A DNA stretch of 64,000 nt. It comes from Cellulomonas wangleii. Lineage in GTDB: Bacteria; Actinomycetota; Actinomycetes; Actinomycetales; Cellulomonadaceae. The DNA lies in NCBI RefSeq assembly GCF_018388445.1, contig NZ_CP074405.1, forward strand, positions 1,860,001 to 1,924,000, given 5' to 3'. Positions within the stretch are counted from its first letter, which is position 1. Each line of letters starts with the position of its first letter. The notes beneath the pieces are model-generated. The model saw only the letters and a list, made by a program, of their open reading frames with translations, did no database searches and had not been told where the DNA came from. Both the position numbers and the translations under genes were made by a program. Shown here in pieces: positions 8,091 through 19,674 of this stretch.

Positions 8091-8138
8091 GTGTGTCGAG
8101 CCGTGTGTCGAGCCGTGTGTCGACCGGTGTGTCGACCT
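8091..8138. repeat. Four 12-bp tandem repeats upstream of aconitase
   Basis: Two copies of GTGTGTCGAGCC are followed by GTGTGTCGACCG and GTGTGTCGACCT, in perfect 12-bp register, ending 24 bp before the -10 element of acnA. The 12-bp period is slightly more than one helical turn. No protein is known to me for this repeat; it could be a binding array or replication slippage. Confidence 0.8.
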
Positions 8139-8162
8139 GTGCAGGGGACCGCCCCGACGCGG

Positions 8163-8188
8163 TACGATGTATCTTGACATCAAGATAC
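8163..8188 (+). promoter_or_regulatory. acnA -10 element and overlapping palindromic operator
   Basis: TACGAT (8163-8168) is a good -10 hexamer. Immediately downstream is GTATCTTGACATCAAGATAC (8169-8188), two 9-bp arms separated by CA. A dimeric repressor bound here would cover the start of transcription, expected at about 8175. The symmetry is typical of TetR- or MarR-type operators; the regulator is not identifiable in this window. The embedded TTGACA is not followed by a -10 at proper spacing. Confidence 0.6.
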
Positions 8189-8287
8189 TTGCTCGGGCAT
8201 CCGCCCTCCCGCGTCCTAGGCTTGGCCGGGGGCAGGGCCCGGGAGCCGGGACGTGAGAGCCCGGACACAGCCAGCGAAGGAGCGCCA

Positions 8288-11107
<2,820 letters not shown>

Positions 11108-11127
11108 CCCCGCGTTCGTCGCAGCTC

Positions 11128-11166
11128 CCCGAGGGGGCGTCCCGCACGACGGGGCGCCCCCTCGGG
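11128..11166. terminator. Hairpin terminator of acnA
   Basis: 12-bp perfect stem CCCGAGGGGGCG (11128-11139) with CGCCCCCTCGGG (11155-11166) and a 15-nt loop, 21 nt after the acnA stop. No U-tract. Confidence 0.65.
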
Positions 11167-11257
11167 CGCGTCGGGGGCAGTACCCGACGGTGGCGCGCCT
11201 GCTACCGTGCACGCCCCGCGCCGACGACCCGTCGGCGACAGCCGCGAAGAGGCAGGC

Positions 11258-11509
11258 ATGAACGCAGGAGCGCGGGAGGCGCAGCGCCTCGCGCTGGTCG
11301 GGTGGCTGCTGGTCGCGTGGGGCGTGCTGCTGGTGGGCGTCGTCCTCCTGCAGCCGTGGGCCTCGTGCGAGGAGGAGGACTCGTCCGCGGGCTGCCCGGT
11401 GCCTCCGGAGGCCGCGCCGTACATGACGACCGTGCTCGTCGCCGCGCTGGTGGCGGTGCTGGCGGGTGTCGTGGTCCTGCGGACGGCCGACCGCGTCGGG
11501 CGTCCGTGA
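11258..11509 (+). CDS. Small two-helix membrane protein
   Basis: 83 residues with two transmembrane segments (about 11-31, LALVGWLLVAWGVLLVGVVLL, shown in part as LLVAWGVLLVGVV; and 55-75, MTTVLVAALVAVLAGVVVL) joined by a short loop with two cysteines (SCEEEDSSAGCPVPP) that could form a disulfide on the outer face. ATG 11258 follows GAAGAGGCAG. I do not recognise the family. It converges with the APH-like gene, 25 bp away. Confidence 0.6.
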   Translation: MNAGAREAQRLALVGWLLVAWGVLLVGVVLLQPWASCEEEDSSAGCPVPPEAAPYMTTVLVAALVAVLAGVVVLRTADRVGRP

Positions 11510-11534
11510 CGCGTGGCCCGGCCGGTGCCGGCGC

Positions 11535-12431
11535 TCAGGCCGCCGCGACCTGCGCGGCGGTGTGACGGCCGACCGCGGCCATCAGCGGGTACTCCTCGGG
11601 GTGCGCGAGCAGGACCGGCACGTACGACACCGCCCAGGCCCGCGCCCGGACCCACGTCGCGGCGTCCCAGCGGTGCGCCTCCTGCGTCCGCGCCACGAAG
11701 GCCGCGCGCCCGGCCGCGTCGAACGTCATCCACGCGGTGGCGAGGTCGCTCGCGGGGTCGCCGGAGCACAGGTCGCCGAAGTCGATCAGGCCCGTCAGGT
11801 GGCCGCCCGCGGCCACGAGGTTGCCCGGGTGCGGGTCGCCGTGGACCCACACGGGGTCCCGGTCCCACGCGGGTGCGGCCAGGCCGGCCTCGAGTGCGTC
11901 GCGCAGGGCGGCGACGTGCGGGACGGCCTCCGTCAGGCGGGACGCCATGACCTCGTGCCGCTGCGCCAGGGGCACCCCGCGGTACGGGTTGGTGGGGGCG
12001 TCGGGCGGCGCGGGCCGGTGCAGCGCGGCCAGCGCGTCGGCGAGCTCCGTCGCCCAGCCGGTGCGGTCGGCGACGGGCGTCGCGGCCACCGGTGTGCCGG
12101 GCAGCCACGGCACGACGCTCCACGCCCACGGGTAGCCGTGCCCCGGGCGGCCGTCGCGGACCGGGCGGGGGACGGGCACCGGCAGCCGCGCGGCGAGGAC
12201 AGGCAGCCACCGCTGCTCGCGCTCGACGAGCGTCGAGGACGTCTCCCGCACGGGGAACCGCAGCGCGAGGTCCTCGCCCAGTCGCCAGGTGAGGTTGTCC
12301 CAGCCGAACGTCCGCCCGTGCAGCGGCAGGTGCGCGAGGTCGGGGTGCTGCTGCACGAGCAGCGCACGGGCGAGCTCCGCGTCGACGTCGACCTCGATCA
12401 TCGGGTGGCGGGGCAGCGGGGGCGTCGGCAC
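11535..12431 (-). CDS. APH-fold phosphotransferase (aminoglycoside phosphotransferase-like kinase)
   Basis: A 298-residue soluble kinase-like protein of the APH family. The catalytic loop is WVHGDPHPGNLV (about 196-206, catalytic Asp199 and Asn204) and the metal-binding motif is LIDFGD (215-220); the N-lobe holds LALRFPVRET with the probable ATP lysine replaced by Arg59 or nearby. The substrate cannot be inferred, and many such proteins are not antibiotic-resistance enzymes. GTG 12431 is preferred over ATG 12401 because TAGCGT ends 6 nt upstream, fitting a leaderless start. It is convergent with the small membrane protein. Confidence 0.85.
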   Translation of the reverse strand: MPTPPLPRHPMIEVDVDAELARALLVQQHPDLAHLPLHGRTFGWDNLTWRLGEDLALRFPVRETSSTLVEREQRWLPVLAARLPVPVPRPVRDGRPGHGYPWAWSVVPWLPGTPVAATPVADRTGWATELADALAALHRPAPPDAPTNPYRGVPLAQRHEVMASRLTEAVPHVAALRDALEAGLAAPAWDRDPVWVHGDPHPGNLVAAGGHLTGLIDFGDLCSGDPASDLATAWMTFDAAGRAAFVARTQEAHRWDAATWVRARAWAVSYVPVLLAHPEEYPLMAAVGRHTAAQVAAA

Positions 12432-12437
12432 GGGGCG

Positions 12438-12443
12438 ACGCTA
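12438..12443 (-). promoter_or_regulatory. -10 hexamer TAGCGT of leaderless APH-like gene
   Basis: Minus-strand TAGCGT ends 6 nt before GTG 12431, with no ribosome site. It lies between this gene and the end of the LacI-family gene at 12446. Confidence 0.5.
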
Positions 12444-12445
12444 CG

Positions 12446-13456
12446 TCACGGGCGCGCGGTCCGGTCCGAGGGTGGGGCGGTCGACTCCCGCCAGACGATG
12501 GTGGTGAGCGGGGGCAGCCCGTGGGGCGCCGGCTCGCCGTTCAGGGCGGCGACGAGCTGCCGCATCGCGCGCCGTCCGGCCTCGGCGCGGTCGGTGTCGA
12601 CGGTCGTGAGCGACGGCGTCAGGTAGGGGCCGACGGGGGCGTCGTCCCACCCGGTGACGCTGACGTCCCCGGGGACGGACCACCCGCGCTCCGCGGCCCC
12701 GCGCATCACGCCGACGGCGACGAGGTCGTTGCTCGCGATGACGGCGAGCGGCGGTGCGTGGTCGGGCAGCGACCTGATCGCGTCGAGACCCGCCCGGCCG
12801 GACCAGTCGCCCTCGACCACGCCGAGCGACGTCAGGCCGAGGCGCTCGACGGTCGTCACGTACGCGTCGCGCCGCGCCACGGCGGACGCGTACTGCGACG
12901 GGCCCGCGACGTGGAGGAAGCGCGTGTGGCCGAGTGCGGCCAGGTGCTCGACGAACGTCGCGACCGGTGAGGCGTCGACGAGCTCCCCGGCGGCGTGCAT
13001 GTCGTCGTCGAAGGTCTCGGACACCGCGACGGGGACGTCGGTCGGGGCGCGCTCGCCGACGGCGGGCAGGAGCGGGGTGAAGGACAGGACCCCGTCGAAC
13101 AGGCCGGACCGCGCGAGCTCGAGGACGCGCTCGCTGCGTGTCTCGACGCTGCCGTCGACGTGCAGGACGTCCATCGCGTAGCCGGCGGCCTGCGCCGCGG
13201 CCGAGGCGCCGGCGAGCATGGCGGCGGGGTCGTAGGCGGGCAGGCCCATGACGGCCGCCACGCGTCCCGTGCGGCGGGTGCGCATCGCACGGGCGGCGAG
13301 GTTCGGCCGGTAGTCCAGCTGCTCGGCGGCCCGCCGGACGCGCTCGCGCGTCGCGGGGGAGATCGACCCCTTGCCGGCGAGCACGTAGGAGACGGTCGAC
13401 TGCGCCACGCCTGCGAGGCGTGCGACGTCTCGGCTGGTGGCGCGCGGTGCGTCCAT
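12446..13456 (-). CDS. LacI-family transcriptional regulator
   Basis: 336 residues. An N-terminal LacI helix-turn-helix and hinge (TSRDVARLAGVAQSTVSYVL, then YRPNLAARAMRTRRTGRVA) is followed by a periplasmic-binding-protein-like effector domain (about 62-330, with VIASNDLVAVGVMRGAAE and VSVTGWDDAPVGPYLTPSLTT). The ligand is probably a sugar or sugar acid, judging from the two divergent Gfo/Idh/MocA dehydrogenases. ATG 13456 has GGAGGA 7-12 nt upstream. Two TGATACGTATCA operators lie 100-130 bp upstream in the shared divergent region, so it most likely represses itself weakly and the dehydrogenase operon strongly. Confidence 0.95.
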   Translation of the reverse strand: MDAPRATSRDVARLAGVAQSTVSYVLAGKGSISPATRERVRRAAEQLDYRPNLAARAMRTRRTGRVAAVMGLPAYDPAAMLAGASAAAQAAGYAMDVLHVDGSVETRSERVLELARSGLFDGVLSFTPLLPAVGERAPTDVPVAVSETFDDDMHAAGELVDASPVATFVEHLAALGHTRFLHVAGPSQYASAVARRDAYVTTVERLGLTSLGVVEGDWSGRAGLDAIRSLPDHAPPLAVIASNDLVAVGVMRGAAERGWSVPGDVSVTGWDDAPVGPYLTPSLTTVDTDRAEAGRRAMRQLVAALNGEPAPHGLPPLTTIVWRESTAPPSDRTARP

Positions 13457-13554
13457 GTCGGTCCTCCGCCGCGGGTGGACTCCGGCCGGCCGGGACCGCC
13501 CCGGCACGGCGTGACGGCGTCACGGCTTGACGGGTGCACCCGTGGCCCGCATCC

Positions 13555-13587
13555 TACCGTGATACGTATCACCGCTGATACGTATCA
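13555..13587 (+). promoter_or_regulatory. Dehydrogenase promoter with two LacI-type operators
   Basis: A -10 hexamer TACCGT (13555-13560) overlaps the perfect 14-bp palindrome GTGATACGTATCAC (13559-13572). A second core, TGATACGTATCA (13576-13587), lies 16 bp further, centre to centre. The CG-centred even palindrome is classic for LacI-family proteins. Repressor here would cover the -10 and start site of the rightward operon. Confidence 0.8.
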
Positions 13588-13672
13588 CGTGCCCGACGAC
13601 CTCCTGGGTCGACGCGTCACGCGACCTCGTGTGCGTCGACAGCACGCACACCGGCAGCAAGGAGCCCGGACC

Positions 13673-14836
13673 ATGCTCAACGTCGGCGTCGTCGGGACCG
13701 GCGGCATCGCGGCGGCGCACCTCGCGGGGTACGCGACGTTCCCCGAGGAGTGCCGCGTCGTCGCCCTGCACGACGTCGTGCCGTCGCGGGCGCACGACGC
13801 GAAGGCCGCCTTCGGGCTCCTCGACGCCGACGTCGTCACCTTCGACGAGCTCCTGGCACGCCAGGACGTCGACCTGGTGAGCGTCTGCACGCCGCCGTCG
13901 TCGCACCGGTCCCTCACGGTGGACCTGCTGCTCTCGGGCAAGAACGTCATGGTCGAGAAGCCGATGGCACCCTCGGTCGCCGCCTGCGACGAGATGCTCG
14001 CGGCCGCGCGCCGGGCCGGCAGGACGCTCAGCGTGGTCGCGCAGAACCGGTTCCGCAACGACCTGGCCGCGGTGAAGGAGACGGTCGACTCGGGACTGCT
14101 CGGACCGGTGTCGCACGCCCGTGTCGACTCCGCGTGGTGGCGGGGCACGCCGTACTACGACCTGGACTGGCGGGGCACCTGGCAGTCCGAGGGTGGCGGC
14201 CCCACGCTCAACCACGCGATCCACCACATCGACCTCCTGCTGTGGATGCTCGGGCGGCCCGAGCGCGTCACGGCCGTCATGACGAACGCCTGGCACGACA
14301 ACTCCGAGGTCGAGGACCTCTCCGTCGCGCTGCTCGAGTGGGAGCGGACGATCGCGACGCTGACGGCGTCCGTCGTCCACCACGGCGAGGAGCAGGCCTT
14401 CGCGGTCCAGGGCCGCGACGCCGCCGTCGCCCAGCCGTGGTCGGTGCGGGCGGAGTCCGCCCAGCCCAACGGCTTCCCCGCACGCGGCGGCAACGCCGAG
14501 CTCGTCGCCCGCATCGAGAGGCTCGCCGCCGACCGCGTGCCGCTCGTCCACGAGGGGCACGCCGGCCAGGTCGGTGACGTGGTGGCCGCTCTCACCGCCG
14601 GCCGCGAGCCCGCGATCACGGGCGAGGACGGGCGCCGTACCGTCGAGGTGGTCACCGCCGTCTACCAGGCCGCGATCGAGCGCCGGCCCGTGGACCTGCC
14701 GCTCGATCCCGCGTCGCCGTGGTACACCGGCGAGGCCCTGCTGGCACGGGCCCCGCGGTACCACGAGAAGACCCGTGCGGTGGCGTCGCAGGAGGGCGTG
14801 ATCTCCCTCGGCGGCTCGCCCGGCCCGCACGCCTGA
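13673..14836 (+). CDS. Gfo/Idh/MocA family NAD(P)-dependent oxidoreductase (first)
   Basis: 387 residues with an N-terminal Rossmann domain, NVGVVGTGGIAAAHLAGY (GxGGxA), the family motif VMVEKPMAPS with catalytic Lys near residue 97, and a C-terminal alpha/beta domain with GGGPTLNHAIHHIDLLLWMLG, where the His residues act in catalysis. Such enzymes oxidise sugar, inositol or glycoside hydroxyls. ATG 13673 follows AAGGAG (13659-13664). It is the first gene of a two-dehydrogenase operon under the paired operators, facing the LacI gene. The specific substrate is not readable. Confidence 0.93.
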   Translation: MLNVGVVGTGGIAAAHLAGYATFPEECRVVALHDVVPSRAHDAKAAFGLLDADVVTFDELLARQDVDLVSVCTPPSSHRSLTVDLLLSGKNVMVEKPMAPSVAACDEMLAAARRAGRTLSVVAQNRFRNDLAAVKETVDSGLLGPVSHARVDSAWWRGTPYYDLDWRGTWQSEGGGPTLNHAIHHIDLLLWMLGRPERVTAVMTNAWHDNSEVEDLSVALLEWERTIATLTASVVHHGEEQAFAVQGRDAAVAQPWSVRAESAQPNGFPARGGNAELVARIERLAADRVPLVHEGHAGQVGDVVAALTAGREPAITGEDGRRTVEVVTAVYQAAIERRPVDLPLDPASPWYTGEALLARAPRYHEKTRAVASQEGVISLGGSPGPHA

Positions 14837-14926
14837 GCCGACATCGTCACGGTCGTGCGGCCGGCGCCGCGGCGACCTCAGCCCGGCCTGCGGACCGCAG
14901 GCCCCGACGTCCGAGGAGCACGCCCG

Positions 14927-16009
14927 ATGAGCAGGACCGACGGCTCGACCTACGCCCCCGACCCCGTCCCGGCACCCGTCGTGGGACCGGGGGAGTTCAC
15001 CATCGCCGCGATCGGCCTGGACCACGGGCACATCTACGGCCAGGTCGAGGGCCTGATCGGTGCCGGCGCCGAGCTGGCCTGGGTCTACGACCCGGACCCG
15101 CGCAAGGTCGCGGCCTTCGCCGCCCGCCACCCGGGCGTCAGGATCGCGCGCAGCGAGGCCGAGGTGCTCGACGACCCCGCCGTCCACCTCGTCGCCGGCG
15201 CCGCCGTCACCTCCGAGCGCTGCGCCCTGGGCATCCGCGTCATGGAGGCGGGCAAGGACTACTTCACCGACAAGGCGCCGTTGACCACGCTCGAGCAGCT
15301 CGCCGCCGCGAAGGACGCCGTCGCCCGGACGGGGCGCACGTACGCGGTGTACTACTCGGAGCGGCTGCACGTGGAGACGGCCGTGTTCGCGTCGCAGCTG
15401 ATCGCCCAGGGGGCGATCGGGCGCGTCCTGCAGGTCATCGGGACGGGCCCGCACCGCCTCGGCCGGGGACGCCCGGACTGGTTCTTCGACAAGGAGAGGT
15501 ACGGCGGCATCCTGTGCGACATCGGCTCGCACCAGATCGAGCAGATCCTGCACTACACGGGTGCGTCGGACGGTGAGGTCGTCCGGTCGCAGATCGCGAA
15601 CTACCACCACCCCGAGCACCCGGGCCTCGACGACTTCGGCGACGCGATGCTGGTCCTGGACAACGGTGCCACCGGCTACTTCCGGTGCGACTGGTTCACG
15701 CCGGACGGCCTGCAGGGCTGGGGTGACGGACGCACGATCATCCTGGGCACCGAGGGGTTCATCGAGCAGCGCAAGTACATGCAGCTCGGCGACCCGCAGG
15801 CCACCGGCGGTCACCTGTACCTCGCGAACGGTCACGAGGAGACCGCGTTCCACCTCACGGGCCAGGTCGGCTACCCGTACTTCGGCGAGCTAGTCCTCGA
15901 CTGCCTGAACCGCACCGAGAACGCCATGACCCAGGAGCACACGTTCAAGGCCGCCGAGCTGTCGGTCCTGGCGCAGCTCCGGGCCGTCGAGCTCACCGGC
16001 CGCGGCTGA
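14927..16009 (+). CDS. Atypical Gfo/Idh/MocA-like oxidoreductase (second)
   Basis: 360 residues, related to Gfo/Idh/MocA enzymes but with an unusual nucleotide site: FTIAAIGLDHGHIYGQVEGL has Asp-His in place of the GxGxxG glycine pattern, and the EKP motif reads YFTDKAPLTT. The rest is regular (YAVYYSERLHVE, LCDIGSHQIEQILHYTG, AMLVLDNGATGYFRCDWFTPDG). ATG 14927 has GAGGAG upstream, 90 nt after the first dehydrogenase, so the two are probably co-transcribed and induced through the LacI repressor. It may act on the product of its partner, or be a lyase/isomerase-like relative; no terminal acceptor is seen. Confidence 0.85.
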   Translation: MSRTDGSTYAPDPVPAPVVGPGEFTIAAIGLDHGHIYGQVEGLIGAGAELAWVYDPDPRKVAAFAARHPGVRIARSEAEVLDDPAVHLVAGAAVTSERCALGIRVMEAGKDYFTDKAPLTTLEQLAAAKDAVARTGRTYAVYYSERLHVETAVFASQLIAQGAIGRVLQVIGTGPHRLGRGRPDWFFDKERYGGILCDIGSHQIEQILHYTGASDGEVVRSQIANYHHPEHPGLDDFGDAMLVLDNGATGYFRCDWFTPDGLQGWGDGRTIILGTEGFIEQRKYMQLGDPQATGGHLYLANGHEETAFHLTGQVGYPYFGELVLDCLNRTENAMTQEHTFKAAELSVLAQLRAVELTGRG

Positions 16010-16040
16010 GCGTCGCGACCGCGGCACGTCGTGACGCGGC

Positions 16041-16059
16041 CGCGTCGGGCCCCGACGCG
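16041..16059. terminator. Possible bidirectional terminator hairpin
   Basis: CGCGTCGGG (16041-16049) and CCCGACGCG (16051-16059) flank a single base, so the practical stem is about 7 bp with a small loop. It lies between convergent genes. Confidence 0.4.
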
Positions 16060-16076
16060 CCCGCGTCGGCGTGGCG

Positions 16077-16754
16077 TCAGGGGACGACGGTCCGCGAGCG
16101 GTCCCACGGGACCGACCAGCCCGCGGCGTCGAGCACGCCCGCCAGCACGAGCGCCGTGAAGCCCCACACGACGACACCCCCGTCGAGCTCGAAGGCGGGG
16201 GTGCGCACCCGCCCTCGACCCGCGGGGTGCACGACGACGCCGCGGCGTGCGGGGTCCACGAGGTCGGCCACCGGCGCCCGGAAGACGTCGACGGCCTCGC
16301 GGTGGTCCACCGCGACGACCCGTGACGGGCGGGCCCACCACGCCAGCACCGGGGTCACGAGGTTGTCGCTGACGGGCAGCGGGACGTCGGCCAGCGTGCC
16401 GAGCACCTCGACGCCCGACGGGTCCAGGCCGGTCTCCTCGACCGCCTCGCGCAGCGCGGCCGCCACGGGGCCGTCGTCCTCGGGGTCGATGCCGCCGCCG
16501 GGGAACGCGACCTGGCCGGGGTGGTGCGAGAGGGTCGCCGCCCGGCGGTGCAGCAGGACGTCGAGGTCGGCCGGCACGTGCTGCGTGCCGACCCGGGCCG
16601 GGGCGTCGTCCAGCACGCCGAACAGGACGAGGACGGCCGAGCGGCGTGCGCCGCTGCTGCGGGCGAGCAGGGCGGGGTCACCCGGCCAGGAGATCCCGTC
16701 ACGGGCCACGCGCAGCAGGTCGGCGCGTGCACCCGCCGCGTCCGTGGGGCTCAC
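16077..16754 (-). CDS. NUDIX hydrolase, CoA pyrophosphatase-like
   Basis: 225 residues. The NUDIX box GGGIDPEDDGPVAAALREAV followed by EETGLD (about 86-111) has the metal-binding REXXEE core. It is preceded by LLHRRAATLSHHPGQVAFPG, the extra motif of the coenzyme A pyrophosphatase (NudL/YeaB) subfamily, so the likely reaction is cleavage of CoA to 3-prime,5-prime-ADP and 4-phosphopantetheine. The GTG start overlaps the upstream amidotransferase stop by 4 bp (GTGA), and the gene ends the guaB1-amidotransferase-NUDIX operon. Confidence 0.88.
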   Translation of the reverse strand: MSPTDAAGARADLLRVARDGISWPGDPALLARSSGARRSAVLVLFGVLDDAPARVGTQHVPADLDVLLHRRAATLSHHPGQVAFPGGGIDPEDDGPVAAALREAVEETGLDPSGVEVLGTLADVPLPVSDNLVTPVLAWWARPSRVVAVDHREAVDVFRAPVADLVDPARRGVVVHPAGRGRVRTPAFELDGGVVVWGFTALVLAGVLDAAGWSVPWDRSRTVVP

Positions 16755-17452
16755 CCGCGGGCCCGGACCTGCTCGGCGAAGGCCGCGAAGACGCGCTGCG
16801 CCGCGGGCACCAGCGTCGGCAGGTGGCGGGCACCGTCGGCACGCAGCGACTCGACCTCGTCGTCCGACATGCCGTCGACCATGTCCGGCGTGGCCAGCCA
16901 GAGGTCGAGCATGGCCACGTCGAGCTCGGGGTGGAACTGCACGCCGACCGCGCTGCCGGCCCGGAACGCCTGCACCTGCGTGGCGTCGGTGGACGCCAGG
17001 AGCGTCGCCCCGTCAGGGAGGTCCACCTCGTCGCTGTGCCAGTGCAGCACCGTCGGCTCCGCACCGACGGGGCCGAGCCCGCCCAGGACCGGGTCGTCGG
17101 CGACGACGCGCACGGGCGCGAAGCCGACCTCGTGGGACGTGCGGCGGTGCAGCCGCGCCCCCAGCGCGAGCGCCAGCAGCTGGTGGCCCAGGCAGACGCC
17201 GAGCACGGGCACGTCCGCGTCCACCGCCGCTGCGAGCAGCCCGCGCTCGGCGGCCAGGCCCGGGTGTCCCGCGACGTCGTCGGCGTCCATCGCCCCGCCC
17301 ATGACGACCACCCCGGAGACGTCCGACAGGGCGGGCAGCCGCGGCTCGGCGACGTCGAGCACCGTGCGCACGGTGTACGGCACGTCCAGCGCGCGGGTGA
17401 TCGCCCCGGGGCCCTCGTGCGGCGCGTGCGTGAGCACCAGGACCGGGCGCAT
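16751..17452 (-). CDS. Class I glutamine amidotransferase-like protein
   Basis: 233 residues of the GATase1 fold (GuaA-like stand-alone domain). The nucleophile elbow is LGVCLGHQLLALALGA and the His-Glu pair is in VGVQFHPELDV, so the Cys-His-Glu triad is intact; VVVMGGAMDADD is the oxyanion region. There is no synthetase partner domain, so the ammonia acceptor is unknown; a gamma-glutamyl hydrolase or GMP-synthase-like role is possible given guaB1 5 bp upstream. ATG 17452 opens on VLVLTHAPHEGPG. Its stop overlaps the NUDIX gene. Confidence 0.88.
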   Translation of the reverse strand: MRPVLVLTHAPHEGPGAITRALDVPYTVRTVLDVAEPRLPALSDVSGVVVMGGAMDADDVAGHPGLAAERGLLAAAVDADVPVLGVCLGHQLLALALGARLHRRTSHEVGFAPVRVVADDPVLGGLGPVGAEPTVLHWHSDEVDLPDGATLLASTDATQVQAFRAGSAVGVQFHPELDVAMLDLWLATPDMVDGMSDDEVESLRADGARHLPTLVPAAQRVFAAFAEQVRARG

Positions 17453-17457
17453 CCCGC

Positions 17458-18939
<1,482 letters not shown>

Positions 18940-18992
18940 ACGATCCGGCTGCGGACGCGGCACGGGGCCCGGCGGACCGGACCCCCCCCGGG

Positions 18993-18998
18993 TAGTCT
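18993..18998 (+). promoter_or_regulatory. -10 hexamer TAGTCT of leaderless DUF4126 gene
   Basis: TAGTCT ends 7 nt before ATG 19006 and no ribosome site is present. Divergent from the guaB1 promoter 54 bp away. Confidence 0.5.
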
Positions 18999-19005
18999 CC
19001 CGCAC

Positions 19006-19614
19006 ATGCTGGTCGCGCTCACGGGGATCGGCCTGTCGGCCGCGGCGGGACTCAACGCCTACATCCCGTTCCTGCTCGTGGCGCTCCTCGCGCGGTTCAC
19101 GGACGTCGTCGTGCTGCCGGCCGGCCTGGAGTGGATGCAGAGCGGCTGGGCGGTCGGTGTCGGAGCGGTGCTGCTCCTCGCCGACGTCGTGCTGGACAAG
19201 GTCCCCGCCGTGGACACCGTGAACGACGCCGTCCAGACGTTCATCCGGCCGGCCACCGGGGGCATCGTCTTCGCCGCCACGTCCGCGGCGGAGGATCTCG
19301 AGGCGTCGTCCTGGGTCCAGGAGAACCCCTGGGTGCCGGTCCTCGCCGGCATCGTCGTCGCGGGCCTCGTGCACGCCGGCAAGGCCGCCGCCCGCCCCGT
19401 CGTCAACGCCGGCACGGGGGGCCTGGGTGCACCCGTCGTCTCGACCGTCGAGGACGGCGCGGCGATCGGCCTGAGCCTGCTCGCCGTGTTCCTCCCCGTG
19501 CTCGTCCTGGTGGTCCTCGCCCTCGGGATCTGGGCGCTCGTCGTGCTGCGGCGCCGGTGGCGCGCACGGCGGGACGGGCGGGTGGCGCAGGACGGACCCC
19601 TGCGCGGCACCTAG
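19006..19614 (+). CDS. DUF4126 family membrane protein
   Basis: 202 residues: MLVALTGIGLSAAAGLNAYIP at the N-terminus (shown in part: GIGLSAAAGLNAYIPFLLVA) is the hallmark of DUF4126. Four or five hydrophobic segments end in a strongly hydrophobic helix (about 155-182) and a basic tail. A DKVPAVDTVNDAVQTFIRP loop is conserved-looking. Function unknown. ATG 19006 fits the leaderless promoter. Longer in-frame reading upstream runs antisense through guaB1 and is rejected. The dxs promoter hexamer overlaps its stop codon. Confidence 0.85.
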   Translation: MLVALTGIGLSAAAGLNAYIPFLLVALLARFTDVVVLPAGLEWMQSGWAVGVGAVLLLADVVLDKVPAVDTVNDAVQTFIRPATGGIVFAATSAAEDLEASSWVQENPWVPVLAGIVVAGLVHAGKAAARPVVNAGTGGLGAPVVSTVEDGAAIGLSLLAVFLPVLVLVVLALGIWALVVLRRRWRARRDGRVAQDGPLRGT

Positions 19615-19617
19615 AGT
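19612..19617 (+). promoter_or_regulatory. -10 hexamer TAGAGT of dxs
   Basis: TAGAGT overlaps the TAG stop of the DUF4126 gene and would start transcription near 19624, about 50 nt before the dxs GTG with its AAGGAGG site. Confidence 0.45.
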
Positions 19618-19674
19618 GGGAGGTCCGGCAACCGTCGGCACACCGCCGGAGGGACCGGCACGAAGGAGGCCCAG

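Noticed and set aside
8175..8180. TTGACA as a -35 box for acnA
   Set aside because: It is the centre of the palindrome, and no -10 hexamer lies 16-18 bp downstream; TACGAT upstream is a better promoter element.
11535..12431. Aminoglycoside resistance gene
   Set aside because: Only the general APH fold is visible (HGDPHPGN and IDFGD); substrate-specific features are absent, so resistance cannot be claimed.
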